Positions 35,871 through 45,305 of a DNA stretch of 64,000 nucleotides are shown in pieces. The position numbers and the translations under genes are program-made. Numbering within the stretch: position 1 is the first letter of the stretch; every line of letters starts with the position of its first letter. The notes under the pieces are model-generated. The model ran no database searches. It had not been told where the DNA came from and saw only the letters and a program-made list of their open reading frames with translations. Origin of the DNA: Cytobacillus firmus DS1 (GTDB taxonomy: Bacteria > Bacillota > Bacilli > Bacillales > Cytobacillaceae); contig NZ_APVL01000003.1 in NCBI RefSeq assembly GCF_000565285.1, forward strand, positions 279,980 through 343,979. Direction: 5' to 3'.

Positions 35871-35916
35871 AATAAGATAAAAAAAGCGAAAACAGCCTTT
35901 TTGAAAGAGTCATTAA

Positions 35917-35945
35917 AAAAGAACCCCTAAAAATAGAGGTTCCAA
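35917..35945 (-). terminator. Terminator of ychF
   Basis: GGAACCTC / GGGGTTC stem followed by TTTTTT on the minus strand. Confidence 0.8.
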
Positions 35946-35950
35946 CATAA

Positions 35951-37051
35951 TTAAACGTTAAAGCGGAAGTGCATGACATCTCCGTCTTTAACAATGTATT
36001 CTTTTCCTTCGAGGCGAACTTTTCCTGCTTCTTTTGCAGCTGTCATGTTTCCTGCAGCGACAAGGTCATCATAGGAAACCGTTTCTGCACGGATGAAGCC
36101 TTTTTCAAAGTCAGAGTGAATCACTCCGGCACATTGAGGAGCTTTCATGCCTTTGCGGAATGTCCAGGCGCGGACTTCCTGTACGCCGGCAGTGAAATAA
36201 GTTGCCAGTCCAAGCAGGTTGTAGGCTGCTCTGATCAGCTGATCAAGTCCGGATTCTTCGATGCCAAGCTCCTGAAGGAACATTTCTTTTTCTTCCCCAT
36301 CAAGCTCTGCAATTTCAGATTCGATTTTTGCACAGATAACGATCACTTCTGCATTATCTTTTGCGGCAAATTCTTTTACCTGCTGCACATATTCGTTAGA
36401 AGAAGGATCCGCTACATCATCCTCGCTTACGTTCGCAACGTAAAGCACTGGCTTGATTGTCAGCAGGTGAAGACCTTTTACAATCTTCATTTGCTCGTCT
36501 GTAAACTCAACCGTACGGGCAGGTTTGTCGTTCTCGAACGCTTCTTTTAATTTTTCCAGAATTTCAAGCTCGATCACAGAATCTTTATCCTTCTGCTTAG
36601 CCAGCTTGCTCACACGGCCAATTCGCTTGTCAACCGACTCAAGATCAGCCAGAATCAATTCCAGGTTAATGACTTCAATATCATCGATCGGGTCCACTTT
36701 CCCTGCAACGTGTGTAATATTGTCATCCGCAAAACAGCGGACAACCTGACAGATGGCATCCACTTCACGGATATGAGATAGGAATTTATTCCCAAGACCT
36801 TCCCCTTTGCTCGCACCCTTTACGATGCCGGCGATATCCGTAAATTCGAAAGCCGTTGGCACAGTCTTTTTCGGCTGAACCAATTCAGTTAATTTATTCA
36901 AACGGTGGTCAGGCACTTCAACAATTCCCACATTCGGATCAATTGTACAGAACGGATAGTTCGCTGACTCCGCTCCCGCCTGGGTAATTGCATTAAACAA
37001 CGTAGACTTTCCGACGTTCGGCAAACCTACAATACCAGCTGTTAAAGCCAT
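35951..37051 (-). CDS. ychF: Redox-regulated ATPase YchF (OLA1 family)
   Basis: 366 residues. Obg-like P-loop protein with GLPNVGKSTLFNAIT, the DIAGIVKGAS G3 region and a C-terminal TGS-like domain (AGVIHSDFEKGFIRAETVSY). Family members prefer ATP and bind ribosomes. The ATG at 37051 follows GAGGAG and gives MALTAGIVGLPN, the conserved start. yyaF in B. subtilis. Confidence 0.96.
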   Translation of the reverse strand: MALTAGIVGLPNVGKSTLFNAITQAGAESANYPFCTIDPNVGIVEVPDHRLNKLTELVQPKKTVPTAFEFTDIAGIVKGASKGEGLGNKFLSHIREVDAICQVVRCFADDNITHVAGKVDPIDDIEVINLELILADLESVDKRIGRVSKLAKQKDKDSVIELEILEKLKEAFENDKPARTVEFTDEQMKIVKGLHLLTIKPVLYVANVSEDDVADPSSNEYVQQVKEFAAKDNAEVIVICAKIESEIAELDGEEKEMFLQELGIEESGLDQLIRAAYNLLGLATYFTAGVQEVRAWTFRKGMKAPQCAGVIHSDFEKGFIRAETVSYDDLVAAGNMTAAKEAGKVRLEGKEYIVKDGDVMHFRFNV

Positions 37052-37156
37052 CCAAGTCACTCCTCAACTTTAATTCATCTATTAAAAATACGATTGATTC
37101 TCATTTAAACAAGCCTCTAACAATTATAGATAGTTGCCGGAGAAATGTAAAGAAAA

Positions 37157-37207
37157 GGTGACAGGCACCTATACCACTTTGCCTGACTGGTATAGGTGCC
37201 TGTCACC
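37157..37207. repeat. Perfect 20-bp inverted repeat
   Basis: GGTGACAGGCACCTATACCA and its exact complement, with an 11-nt spacer, between ychF and the molybdopterin oxidoreductase stop. The GACAGGCACC part matches the outer arm of R1 repeats. Probably also a transcription terminator. Confidence 0.85.
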
Positions 37208-37211
37208 GCTA

Positions 37212-39206
37212 TTAAATCTTCTCTATATTCACAAGGCAGTCATACAAAGTGCTGCCAAGGCCGTTGTCCGATTCGCGGCTGGATGTAAGGTTATTGACTG
37301 GGCCGCCGAATTTTGCCCAGATGCCTTCATCGATATTGATGGTATCCGGATGGGCTTTTTTCATAATATGGACAAAGCCATTCATTGTCCCCCGGTCATT
37401 CCACACTTTGACGTAATCGTTCTCCTGCAGGCCAAGCTTTTCGGCAATGTTATCGGCAATTTCCACCTTTGCCTTAGGCTCCGGCTTCAATAGGTGATAA
37501 TGCTGCGAATGATTGGAGCGGAGAGGGTGAATCGTCAGCAGGGTAAAAGGAAACTGTTCCGCACGCTTTTTATCCGTCCACTTGGTTTCCCGGGGAAGAG
37601 CGAGTGTCAGCCTGCTTTCGGAACCCTTTCGGAACGAGGTAAATTCATACTTGCCGCTTGGCGTCTTGAACTGGCGGTCTGCCCAGGGCACCGTATCAAC
37701 CGGAAGCTCCTTATGATGGGAATTCCGTAAGCTATCAAGCGTAATCCCCTGCTCTTTAAGCGAACCGAGGCCCATGCTGATAAACTCTTCCCTTGTAAAA
37801 TCGAAATCGGCTCCGAATCCGAGTCGCTTAGCAAGCTCAGTCCATACCCATAAATCAGGCTTTGCTTCACCTGGCGGTTCTGCCAGCTGCGGGCCATGGT
37901 TAACATAATGATGATACATGGAAGAATAATAGACATCTTCCTGTTCAAACACGGTTGCAACAGGAAGAACGTAATCTGCCATTTTAGCCGTGTCTGTCAT
38001 AAACTGCTCCATCACGACAACAGTCTCCACAGATGCAAAAGCTTCTCGGACCCTTGAAGAGTCAGGCACCTGGGTTAAAGGATTTCCGCACGTAACGAAG
38101 ATCATCTTAATCTCAGGATCCTTCGCTGTTAAAATCCCCTCTGCCTGCCGCATCATCGTAAATTGCCTGAAAGCCGTCTTCCGCTCAGGGAGGGTGAGGG
38201 CAGCCGCATCAAAGCTCTGTCCTACCTGTCTGTTGGCATAGTTTGCACCGCCGCCCGGAATGCCGATATTTCCGCTCACGGCAATCAAAGCATCCATCAG
38301 CCTGATCGTATTCCCGCCGTTTTCGTAGCGCTGCATGCCAAGCCCAAAGAAAGTGGAAACAGGCCGGTCTCCGTAAATCTCTGCAAGCTCGGTCATGACT
38401 TCTGCAGGCACTTCCGTTTTCTCTGCGATTTCCTCAAGCGTTACACTATTCAGCAGGTCATTCAGATCTTCAAATCCAATTGAATGGTTATCTATGAAAC
38501 TATTATCCTCCAGACCCAGACGGAGCATTTCCTTCATGATGCCCGCCGCAAGCCAGCCGTCCATACCCGGCTTAATGGTAAAATAACGGTCAGCCATTTT
38601 AGCCGTCGCATTAAAAATTGGATCTATCACATACAATTTGGCACCCTGCTTCTTTGCTTCCTGCAGCTTTTGATACAGGTGCATATTGGTGCGGGCAACA
38701 TTTCTGCCCCAGACAACAATATGTTTGCTGTTCAAAATATCTTCAGGACCATGGCTATACGCATCCCCGAAATCCCAGCTCTGGGCCTCGATGCCGGCTC
38801 CCCAGCAGATGGACCCCACGAGTTCAGTCACGCCGCCATAGCAGTTGAAAAAGCGCTGATCCAGGTTCGTCAGCAAACCGCCATTGGCATAATCATGGCT
38901 GTGCAGGATCGAAGCCGTGCCAGCCGTTTCTTTTAGCTCCTTCATTTTCAGGGAAATATCGTGCAAAGCCTGCTCCCAGGAAATTGGCACAAATTCTCCA
39001 TTTACCTTTTTCAGCGGGTGAAGCAGGCGCTCCGGAGAATTGGTTCTGCTCTCAAGCATTCTGCCGCGGCCGCAAATTTTCCCCTTTGTTATCGGATGGT
39101 CCTGATCGCCATCTACTTTTGTCACCTTACCTTCTTCAACGGTTACCTGAAAGCCGCAGCTGTCCCAGCAGTTTAGGGGACAGGCTGACTTAAACGTTTG
39201 TGCCAC
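37212..39206 (-). CDS. Molybdopterin oxidoreductase (YyaE-like, DMSO-reductase family)
   Basis: 664 residues. N-terminal [4Fe-4S] motif C-x3-C-x3-C with a fourth Cys in GKICGRG, Mo-bisPGD binding blocks (SICWGAGIEAQ, ILNSKHIVVWGRN, PDSSRVREAFASVET, MADYVLPVATVFEQED) and a C-terminal molydopterin dinucleotide-binding domain (PFTLLTIHPLRSNHSQHYHL). No Tat signal, so probably cytoplasmic. Substrate unknown. ATG at 39215 lies too close to AGGGAG; the GTG at 39206 (MAQTFKSACPLN) is better placed. Resembles B. subtilis yyaE, also near yyaF. Confidence 0.9.
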   Translation of the reverse strand: MAQTFKSACPLNCWDSCGFQVTVEEGKVTKVDGDQDHPITKGKICGRGRMLESRTNSPERLLHPLKKVNGEFVPISWEQALHDISLKMKELKETAGTASILHSHDYANGGLLTNLDQRFFNCYGGVTELVGSICWGAGIEAQSWDFGDAYSHGPEDILNSKHIVVWGRNVARTNMHLYQKLQEAKKQGAKLYVIDPIFNATAKMADRYFTIKPGMDGWLAAGIMKEMLRLGLEDNSFIDNHSIGFEDLNDLLNSVTLEEIAEKTEVPAEVMTELAEIYGDRPVSTFFGLGMQRYENGGNTIRLMDALIAVSGNIGIPGGGANYANRQVGQSFDAAALTLPERKTAFRQFTMMRQAEGILTAKDPEIKMIFVTCGNPLTQVPDSSRVREAFASVETVVVMEQFMTDTAKMADYVLPVATVFEQEDVYYSSMYHHYVNHGPQLAEPPGEAKPDLWVWTELAKRLGFGADFDFTREEFISMGLGSLKEQGITLDSLRNSHHKELPVDTVPWADRQFKTPSGKYEFTSFRKGSESRLTLALPRETKWTDKKRAEQFPFTLLTIHPLRSNHSQHYHLLKPEPKAKVEIADNIAEKLGLQENDYVKVWNDRGTMNGFVHIMKKAHPDTINIDEGIWAKFGGPVNNLTSSRESDNGLGSTLYDCLVNIEKI

Positions 39207-39233
39207 GAACCTCATCTCCCTGCAGTTTGTCTC

Positions 39234-39431
39234 TTATTCCTCATGCTTAACAAGAATTTTCTTCATTTTGCGGGCGAATTCCCTTCTTGGGATCATCACG
39301 CTGTGTCCGCAGCCTTCACACTTAATGCGGATATCTGCTCCCATCCGGATGATTTTCCATTTGTTGGCCCCGCATGGGTGAGGCTTTTTCATTTCCACCA
39401 CATCATGTAAATCAAATTCTTTTTGCTCCAT
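39234..39431 (-). CDS. DUF951 domain protein
   Basis: 65 residues: FDLHDVVEMKKPHPCGANKW, then IRIKCEGCGHSVMIPRREF. Cys pairs (PCG, CEGCG) suggest a small zinc-binding fold; the family is uncharacterised. Immediately follows the MscS channel gene (2-nt gap), so co-transcribed. Confidence 0.92.
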   Translation of the reverse strand: MEQKEFDLHDVVEMKKPHPCGANKWKIIRMGADIRIKCEGCGHSVMIPRREFARKMKKILVKHEE

Positions 39432-39433
39432 GT

Positions 39434-40324
39434 TTATCCCTCCGCATTCAGTTTTGGGTTATCCTGTTCATTTCGTGTATACATCACAAGGCGCGGGAAC
39501 GGAATTTCAATGCCATGTTCATCTAAACAAAGCTTAATTTCCTTCCGCAGCTGGCGCGCAATATAAAAGTGCCTCATTGGCAGTGTTTCTGAAACCACAC
39601 GAAGCACTACATCCGAAGCAGCCAGGTTTTGGATGCCGAGAATTTCCGGCGGCTTGACCATATCCTCATATTTTTCCGGGAGCTTTTCGAATAATTCATG
39701 AAGGACCTGTTCAACCTTCACAATATCGCCTTCATACGCAATGCTGACATCCACAAAAGCCACACTGTTGTTTATGGAAAAATTGGTCACCTGCATAATG
39801 CTTCCGTTCGGAAGGATATGAACTTCACCTGTCCAGTTTTTTATCTTTGTCGTCCGAAGTCCGATTTCTTCTACTGTTCCTTCAAATTGATCAATCCGGA
39901 TATAATCCCCAACCGAAAACTGATCTTCAAAAATGATGAAAAATCCGGTGATAATGTCCTTTACAAGACTTTGTGCCCCAAACCCAACAGCCAATCCGAC
40001 GATTCCGGCACCGGCCAAAAGGGCTTTTACATCAATTGTCAGCACCGATAGTATCATGATCGCCGCAACGAAAAACACCACATAGGTGAGCATATTCTCC
40101 AGCAGCTTCAGAAGGGTGGCTTCCCTGCGCTCTGAGATTCGGAGCCTTGACGGCGTCCTGACTTTAAAAATATTGCGGATGGCCAGCTTGCCGATCCTGA
40201 TCAGAATGCTCGTCACGATCAGAATCGCAATAACTTTAAAGATGCCTTCCCCAATGGTTATCCACGTTTCTTCATTCGAAATCTTATCTATCATTCCGTT
40301 TATCATTTTTTCAATAGGACTCAT
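39434..40324 (-). CDS. MscS family mechanosensitive ion channel
   Basis: 296 residues: three membrane helices (about 25-45, 70-95, 100-122), with the pore helix in AGAGIVGLAVGFGAQSLVKD, then the MscS beta domain (FEDQFSVGDYIRI) and a C-terminal alpha/beta domain. Opens on membrane tension to release solutes during hypo-osmotic shock. Paired with the DUF951 gene. Matches small-conductance YggB-type channels in size. Confidence 0.94.
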   Translation of the reverse strand: MSPIEKMINGMIDKISNEETWITIGEGIFKVIAILIVTSILIRIGKLAIRNIFKVRTPSRLRISERREATLLKLLENMLTYVVFFVAAIMILSVLTIDVKALLAGAGIVGLAVGFGAQSLVKDIITGFFIIFEDQFSVGDYIRIDQFEGTVEEIGLRTTKIKNWTGEVHILPNGSIMQVTNFSINNSVAFVDVSIAYEGDIVKVEQVLHELFEKLPEKYEDMVKPPEILGIQNLAASDVVLRVVSETLPMRHFYIARQLRKEIKLCLDEHGIEIPFPRLVMYTRNEQDNPKLNAEG

Positions 40325-40601
40325 GGTTTCACCTGCTTTGATTTAGTGAAAATAAAAAGTACAGCACCATCATCTTTAACTTGTATGAAATTATACTGCA
40401 TCTTGCCCTTCAGTGCGAATCCCTCTGTAAAACAAAATTATTTTATCAATTTTTCTCTTGGCTTAACAGTGAAAAAACCGATTGTTTAACGATTAAATAA
40501 TACAGGTATGTATAGATTACACAAAAATTCCGTATACTGTTAAAAATGCATAAATACTTGTTTTTCGGGCATGGCAAGGATTAAAGAGGGAGTGGACCTA
40601 T

Positions 40602-41231
40602 ATGAACTTCAAACCAAACTTGTTTGACAAAAAAGGCGGGGCTTCTGCCAGAATCTCGCATGAAGAAACAAACTCTGCAGAAAAATTGGCTGCTGAACTG
40701 AAGAATATTCTGCCTGCGGGCATTGGCTGCCGTCCCATCGTTTTTGTCTGCATTGGCACAGACCGCTCTACAGGTGATTCATTAGGTCCGCTGGTCGGTA
40801 CACTCCTTGAGGAAAAATCCATTTCATCTTTCCATGTATACGGAACATTGGAGGACCCGATCCATGCCGTTAATCTGGAGGAAAAATTGAACGAAATCAA
40901 AAAGAAGCATTTCAATCCCTTCATTGTCGGGATCGACGCCTGTCTGGGACGCCTGAAAAGCGTCGGAGTCATCCAAATTGGAGAAGGCCCGGTCAAACCG
41001 GGCGCCGGAGTCAATAAAGATCTGCCGGAAGTAGGGGATATGCACATCACCGGCATCGTCAATGTCAGCGGATTCATGGAATTCTTCGTCCTTCAGAACA
41101 CAAGGCTCAATCTCGTCCTTAAAATGGCCAAAACCATCGCGGGCGGCATCTATGAAGCCAGCCTGACCCACCAGACAGCGCCGGCATGGCGTGCGTTTAA
41201 GTGGGAACTGAACCGTGAACAAACACCTTAA
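40602..41231 (+). CDS. yyaC: Spore protease YyaC
   Basis: 209 residues with the YyaC/GPR-like fold: FVCIGTDRSTGDSLGPLVG, VYGTLEDPIHAVNLEEKL, VGIDACLGRLKSVG and KPGAGVNKDLPEVGDMHITG. Related to the germination protease GPR; in B. subtilis made in the forespore. The only rightward gene between rlmH and oriC. GGGAGTGG precedes the ATG. A weak SigF-like pair (GCATA at 40548, GGGCATGGC at 40567, spacing 14) lies upstream. Confidence 0.93.
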   Translation: MNFKPNLFDKKGGASARISHEETNSAEKLAAELKNILPAGIGCRPIVFVCIGTDRSTGDSLGPLVGTLLEEKSISSFHVYGTLEDPIHAVNLEEKLNEIKKKHFNPFIVGIDACLGRLKSVGVIQIGEGPVKPGAGVNKDLPEVGDMHITGIVNVSGFMEFFVLQNTRLNLVLKMAKTIAGGIYEASLTHQTAPAWRAFKWELNREQTP

Positions 41232-41240
41232 TTGAGCAGG

Positions 41241-41270
41241 AAAGCCGCAGGGGAGCATGCGGCTTTTTTT
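41241..41270 (+). terminator. Terminator of yyaC
   Basis: AAGCCGCA / TGCGGCTT stem followed by TTTTTTT. Confidence 0.88.
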
Positions 41271-41423
41271 GTTGGACGGGGGAGGGGAGTGAGATTGCGC
41301 TGATTTACTGGGGTTTCGCGCTGTATCAGCCAGTTTATGCGCCACTCCCAGCAATTTACGGGCAGCAAAAACAATGCACCGCAAGCACACCAACTCCCGT
41401 GCCTGCGATGCACATCAATTCAC

Positions 41424-42137
41424 CTAAAAATAAATTCCATAAAAATAAATAACCGATACAATAACTCCCGTAACCACAATTCCCGGAAGCAGGTTCGCCA
41501 CCCTGATCTTCGTAATGCCTGTCAAATTCAGACCAATTGCAAAGATCATGATTCCGCCTGTTGCGGTCATTTCCTTGATAAAGCTGTCCATCAGAAGCTG
41601 GGGGACAAACCGGTCGATTTGGGTCGCAAAAAGGGCAATAAGTCCTTCATACAGCATGACCGGAAAAGCTGAAAAGAGCACACCGATCCCTAATGTAGTC
41701 GTTAAGATGAGGGAGGTGAAGCCGTCAATAATCGATTTGGTATAAAGCACCGAGTGGTCACCCCTGATGCCGCTGTCGAGCGCGCCGATGATCGCCATAG
41801 CGCCAATGACAAAGATGAGTGTAGCCGTTACAAAGCCCTGCGAAATGCTGCCCTGGCCTTTCGAGCCAATTTTGCTTTCGAGCCAATCGCCAAGCTTGTT
41901 CAGCTTATCTTCAAGAGCAAAGTACTCTCCAATCACCGTTCCGAACACAAGGCTCAAAATCACCACGAGGAAATTCTCGCTTTTAAAGCCCATTTGCAGG
42001 CCGAGCACCATGACAGCAAGGCCAATCGCATGCATGACTGTGCCCTTCATGTTTTCCGGAATGCGATGGAGCAATTTCCCCAGCAGTGTTCCAATAATAA
42101 TCAATAATCCATTCACAAGCGTACCTAGCAGAAACAT
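41424..42137 (-). CDS. DUF554 family membrane protein
   Basis: 237 residues with six or seven membrane helices; MFLLGTLVNGLLIIIGTLLG, GLQMGFKSENFLVVILSLVFG and SIIDGFTSLILTTTLGIGV are DUF554 (YqgA-like) blocks. Function unknown; thought to be a transporter. The ATG at 42137 follows AAGGTGA and is preferred over the upstream in-frame start at 42161. Confidence 0.9.
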   Translation of the reverse strand: MFLLGTLVNGLLIIIGTLLGKLLHRIPENMKGTVMHAIGLAVMVLGLQMGFKSENFLVVILSLVFGTVIGEYFALEDKLNKLGDWLESKIGSKGQGSISQGFVTATLIFVIGAMAIIGALDSGIRGDHSVLYTKSIIDGFTSLILTTTLGIGVLFSAFPVMLYEGLIALFATQIDRFVPQLLMDSFIKEMTATGGIMIFAIGLNLTGITKIRVANLLPGIVVTGVIVSVIYFYGIYF

Positions 42138-42252
42138 ACTCTTCACCTTATTATTTCGCAATGCGAATTATTTTCTATTAAAATTACCATGAAAGGTCTT
42201 AGCCTACAATCTTTTTTTATACTGTAAAAAAATAAACCATCATTAAGATGGC

Positions 42253-43098
42253 TTACGACTGGGTTTCTAAAAGCTCCATAATGCGTTCCAAATCTTCTTT
42301 TGAGAAAAATTCAATCTCAATTTTCCCTTTGTTTTTGGACTGTTTAATATGGACGGTGGTTCCGAACCGTTCCCTGAGGGAGGATTCGCGTTCCTTAATG
42401 AAAATATCCTTAGACACTGCCGGCTTTTTCGTTTCACGTGAAACATCGTTCAGCTGCTGAATCAGCTGTTCAAGCTGACGGACATTTAAGCCGTCTTTAA
42501 CTGTTTTTTCAACAAGCGCCTGCAGTTTCTCTTTTTTTCGCAGCCCCAATAGCGCTCTTCCGTGTCCCATGGAAATTTTTCCGTCTGAAATCAGTCCTTG
42601 AATTTTCGGAGGAAGGGATAGCAGGCGAATATGATTGGCAATATGCGGCCTGCTTTTTCCCAGGCGCTTGGCCAATTCCTCCTGTGTCACCTTGAGCTTC
42701 TCCATCAGCAACTGATATGCAGCCGCTTCTTCAATCGGCGTTAAGTCTTCACGCTGCAGATTCTCAAGAACAGCGAGCTCCATCATCTGCTGTTCAGTCA
42801 GTTCTCTTACTACAACAGGAACTTTCTCCAAGTTGGCTTCTTTTGCTGCCCGGTAGCGGCGCTCCCCGACTACAATCTCAAAGCCCTTGATGCTTTTGCG
42901 CACGATGATCGGCTGCAGGATTCCATGTTCAAGGATGGATTGTTTCAGCTCCTCGATGGCTTCCTTTTCAAACACCTTGCGCGGCTGATAAGGGTTTGGG
43001 CGGATGTCTTTTATTTTGACTTCCTGCACGGTTTCTTCACTTTCGGTTTCAGCATTATTGAAAAAAGCATTCAGACCTTTTCCTAAACCTTTAGCCAT
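42253..43098 (-). CDS. spo0J: Chromosome partitioning protein Spo0J (ParB)
   Basis: 281 residues: MAKGLGKGLNAFF N-terminus (contacts Soj), CTP-binding ParB/Srx domain (IRPNPYQPRKVF, GERRYRAAKEA), HTH (TQEELAKRLGKSRPHIANHI) and C-terminal dimer domain. CTP-dependent clamp that loads at parS, spreads and recruits SMC to the origin. It overlaps soj. Carries a parS site in its own coding sequence, as in B. subtilis. Confidence 0.97.
   Translation of the reverse strand: MAKGLGKGLNAFFNNAETESEETVQEVKIKDIRPNPYQPRKVFEKEAIEELKQSILEHGILQPIIVRKSIKGFEIVVGERRYRAAKEANLEKVPVVVRELTEQQMMELAVLENLQREDLTPIEEAAAYQLLMEKLKVTQEELAKRLGKSRPHIANHIRLLSLPPKIQGLISDGKISMGHGRALLGLRKKEKLQALVEKTVKDGLNVRQLEQLIQQLNDVSRETKKPAVSKDIFIKERESSLRERFGTTVHIKQSKNKGKIEIEFFSKEDLERIMELLETQS
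42430..42445. promoter_or_regulatory. parS site inside spo0J
   Basis: CGTTTCACGTGAAACA, 15 of 16 bases matching the parS consensus. Coding for V-S-R-E-T at about residues 218-222. Position matches the well-known origin-proximal B. subtilis site. Confidence 0.9.
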
Positions 43099-43852
43099 TT
43101 GAAACCACTTCCTTTGCCAGTTCTAAATATACTTCAGCTCCGCGTGACTTCGGATCATAAGTAATGATAGGTTCTCCATGGCTCGGAGCCTCTCCCAGCC
43201 GCACATTGCGGGGGATGATTGTTTTATAGACTTTATCCTGAAAATACTTTTTCACTTCTTCAATGACCTGAATGCCGAGATTGGTACGGGCATCAAGCAT
43301 CGTCAGCAGAACGCCTTCGATTTTCAGATCATGGTTCAGATGCTTCTGCACAAGGCGGACTGTATTCAGAAGCTGACTCAGACCCTCCAGCGCATAGTAC
43401 TCGCACTGCACGGGTATGATTACGGCATCCGAAGCGGTCAGCGAATTTATCGTCAGTAATCCGAGGGAAGGAGGGCAGTCGATAATCACATAATCAAAAT
43501 TTTCTTTTACTTCCTCAAGAGCCCTTTTTAATCTTACTTCCCGTGAGATTGTCGGCACCAGTTCAATTTCTGCGCCTGCCAGCTGAATGGTTGCCGGAAT
43601 GGCGTATAAATTTTCTACAGAAGTGGGTTTTATGACCTTTGATGCTTCCACATCATCCACGAGGACGTCATAGATGCAATGATCGACATCCGCTTTTTCA
43701 ATGCCGATTCCGCTGGTTGCGTTACCCTGCGGATCAATGTCGACCAGCAGCACTTTCTTGCCTATGTATGCCAGGCATGCACCAAGATTGACGGAAGTGG
43801 TCGTTTTGCCGACTCCGCCTTTCTGGTTCGCAATGGCTAAAATCTTGCCCAC
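43091..43852 (-). CDS. soj: ParA-type ATPase Soj
   Basis: 253 residues. Deviant Walker A KGGVGKTTTSVNLGA with signature Lys, A' DIDPQGNATSG, Walker B VIIDCPPSLG. Acts with Spo0J in origin segregation; monomer inhibits and dimer activates DnaA in B. subtilis. AGGTGA fits a GTG start at 43852 (MGKILAIANQKGG) rather than the ATG six codons earlier. It overlaps spo0J by 8 nt. Confidence 0.97.
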   Translation of the reverse strand: MGKILAIANQKGGVGKTTTSVNLGACLAYIGKKVLLVDIDPQGNATSGIGIEKADVDHCIYDVLVDDVEASKVIKPTSVENLYAIPATIQLAGAEIELVPTISREVRLKRALEEVKENFDYVIIDCPPSLGLLTINSLTASDAVIIPVQCEYYALEGLSQLLNTVRLVQKHLNHDLKIEGVLLTMLDARTNLGIQVIEEVKKYFQDKVYKTIIPRNVRLGEAPSHGEPIITYDPKSRGAEVYLELAKEVVSNG

Positions 43853-44015
43853 AGTGTCACCTGCTTTCATCTATCAGTAATCCAATCTATCTATCTGCGA
43901 ATTAATTTGTATCGTTAAATCACGTAGTCTATTTTATCACGAAAAACAGGGCAGAATAATTTTTTTGTAAAAAATAAGAAGATTCTAATAGTCTTTTTAT
44001 CGTCCATCAAAAAAA

Positions 44016-44062
44016 AACGCGAAATATAAAACAGGGAGCCCCCGCTTTATATTTCGCGTAAA
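44016..44062. terminator. Bidirectional terminator downstream of noc
   Basis: CGCGAAATATAAA / TTTATATTTCGCG with a 15-nt GC-rich loop and A/T-runs on both sides. Confidence 0.88.
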
Positions 44063-44066
44063 AAAA

Positions 44067-44951
44067 TTATTTCTTTTTAGGAATCTTGATCGTGATTTGA
44101 TAAAATTCATCAAATTCTTCTTCTTCAGAATCAAGATTAATGCCGCTGTCAGAAACCATGGATAAAGATTGCCTGATCGTGTTGACCGCAATTCTCATAT
44201 CCTTGCTGAAAGCCTTTCGTTTCGGCTTTGGCTTTGGATTTTTCTGTTCGAGAATTTTGACAACCCGGTCTTCCGTCTGCTTCACATTGAGATTCTTTTC
44301 CACAATCTCCTGAAGCAGGGCGACCTGCTTCTCCGGGTCTTTCAGCGGGATGAGCGAACGGGCATGCCGCTCTGTGATTGATTTGTTTAACAGTGCATCC
44401 TGGACAGGCTGCGGCAATTTCAGCAGACGAAGCTTGTTGGCAACGGTTGACTGGCCTTTTCCAAGGCGCTGTGCCAATGCTTCCTGTGTCAGGCTATGCA
44501 GTTCTAAAAGTTTTCCGTAGGCAACAGCTTCTTCAATCGGTGACAATTCTTCCCTTTGAAGATTTTCAATTAAAGCAACTGAAGCCGTTTCGGTATCGCT
44601 AAGATTTTTGACAATAGCAGGAGCTTCTTCCCAGCCCAGTTTTTTCATGGCCCGGTATCTGCGTTCACCTGCTATGATTTCAAACTGGCCATCTTCAAAT
44701 TCCCGTACGACGATTGGCTGGATGATTCCATGCGTATGGATAGTCCGGGAAAGCTCTTCTATTTTTTCATCATCAAACACCGTTCTTGGCTGGAAACGGT
44801 TGGGGACGATTTGATCAATAGGAATTTTCTTAACTTCTTCTCTGTCGCTTAAGTCTTCAACAATATCCAGCTGTTCTTCTGCTGGTTTTTCCGCTGTAAC
44901 TTGTTCTCCCTTTTCGCCTAGGCCAAAAAAGCGTGAGAAAGAATGCTTCAT
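44067..44951 (-). CDS. noc: Nucleoid occlusion protein Noc
   Basis: 294 residues, a Spo0J paralogue. The N-terminal [15 protein letters not shown] amphipathic helix is the Noc membrane anchor, then ParB domain ([30 protein letters not shown]), HTH ([20 protein letters not shown]) and dimerisation domain. Binds NBS sites and blocks FtsZ-ring formation over the chromosome. AAAGG precedes GTG-ATG; the ATG at 44951 gives the conserved start. Confidence 0.96.
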   Translation of the reverse strand: MKHSFSRFFGLGEKGEQVTAEKPAEEQLDIVEDLSDREEVKKIPIDQIVPNRFQPRTVFDDEKIEELSRTIHTHGIIQPIVVREFEDGQFEIIAGERRYRAMKKLGWEEAPAIVKNLSDTETASVALIENLQREELSPIEEAVAYGKLLELHSLTQEALAQRLGKGQSTVANKLRLLKLPQPVQDALLNKSITERHARSLIPLKDPEKQVALLQEIVEKNLNVKQTEDRVVKILEQKNPKPKPKRKAFSKDMRIAVNTIRQSLSMVSDSGINLDSEEEEFDEFYQITIKIPKKK

Positions 44952-45027
44952 CACCCTGCACCACCTTTACGAAACTCCCTATAACATATTCTCTATCATC
45001 ATGACAAATCCTGCCGGACAGGAGCAA

Positions 45028-45249
45028 TATAAAGTGAAACTTCAATCATTGGGGAGGCATTATCCCCCACTGATTGTTAGTTGAGGCCCACAGGAAGTGG
45101 GTCACAAAGACGTTGCCACAGGACGTGGCGTTCTTAGTCTTTGTCCTTCTTTCGGGCCTTTACGGGCAGTTGGTCTCCCGCTAATCTTGCTTCGATTCCA
45201 CTGTTTCTCACAAAGGGGAGTCTTACTGCCCGTTAGACTGCGATAAATA
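45028..45249. mobile_element. Structured repeat element R4, copy 2 (inverted relative to copy 1)
   Basis: Ends TATAAAGTGAAACTTCAATC and GCCCGTTAGACTGCGATAAA are those of copy 1 in reverse complement. Shared: the CAATCA/TGATTG hairpin with GGGG/CCCC, ACGGGCAGT/ACTGCCCGT stem and GGGCCTTTA block. Loops differ, and about 70 extra bp (with CCACAGGACGTGG and CCCACAGGAAGTGGG) sit between hairpin and stem. It fills the noc-rsmG gap, where I see no gene. Confidence 0.6.
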
Positions 45250-45305
45250 TCTGGAAAAATCGAAACGTTTACACCATTATGTCATACAATGGCAAATTGC
45301 GCACC

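Noticed and set aside
40824..41393. Long antisense reading frame across yyaC
   Set aside because: Mirror of yyaC codons; runs through its terminator and shows no protein-family feature.
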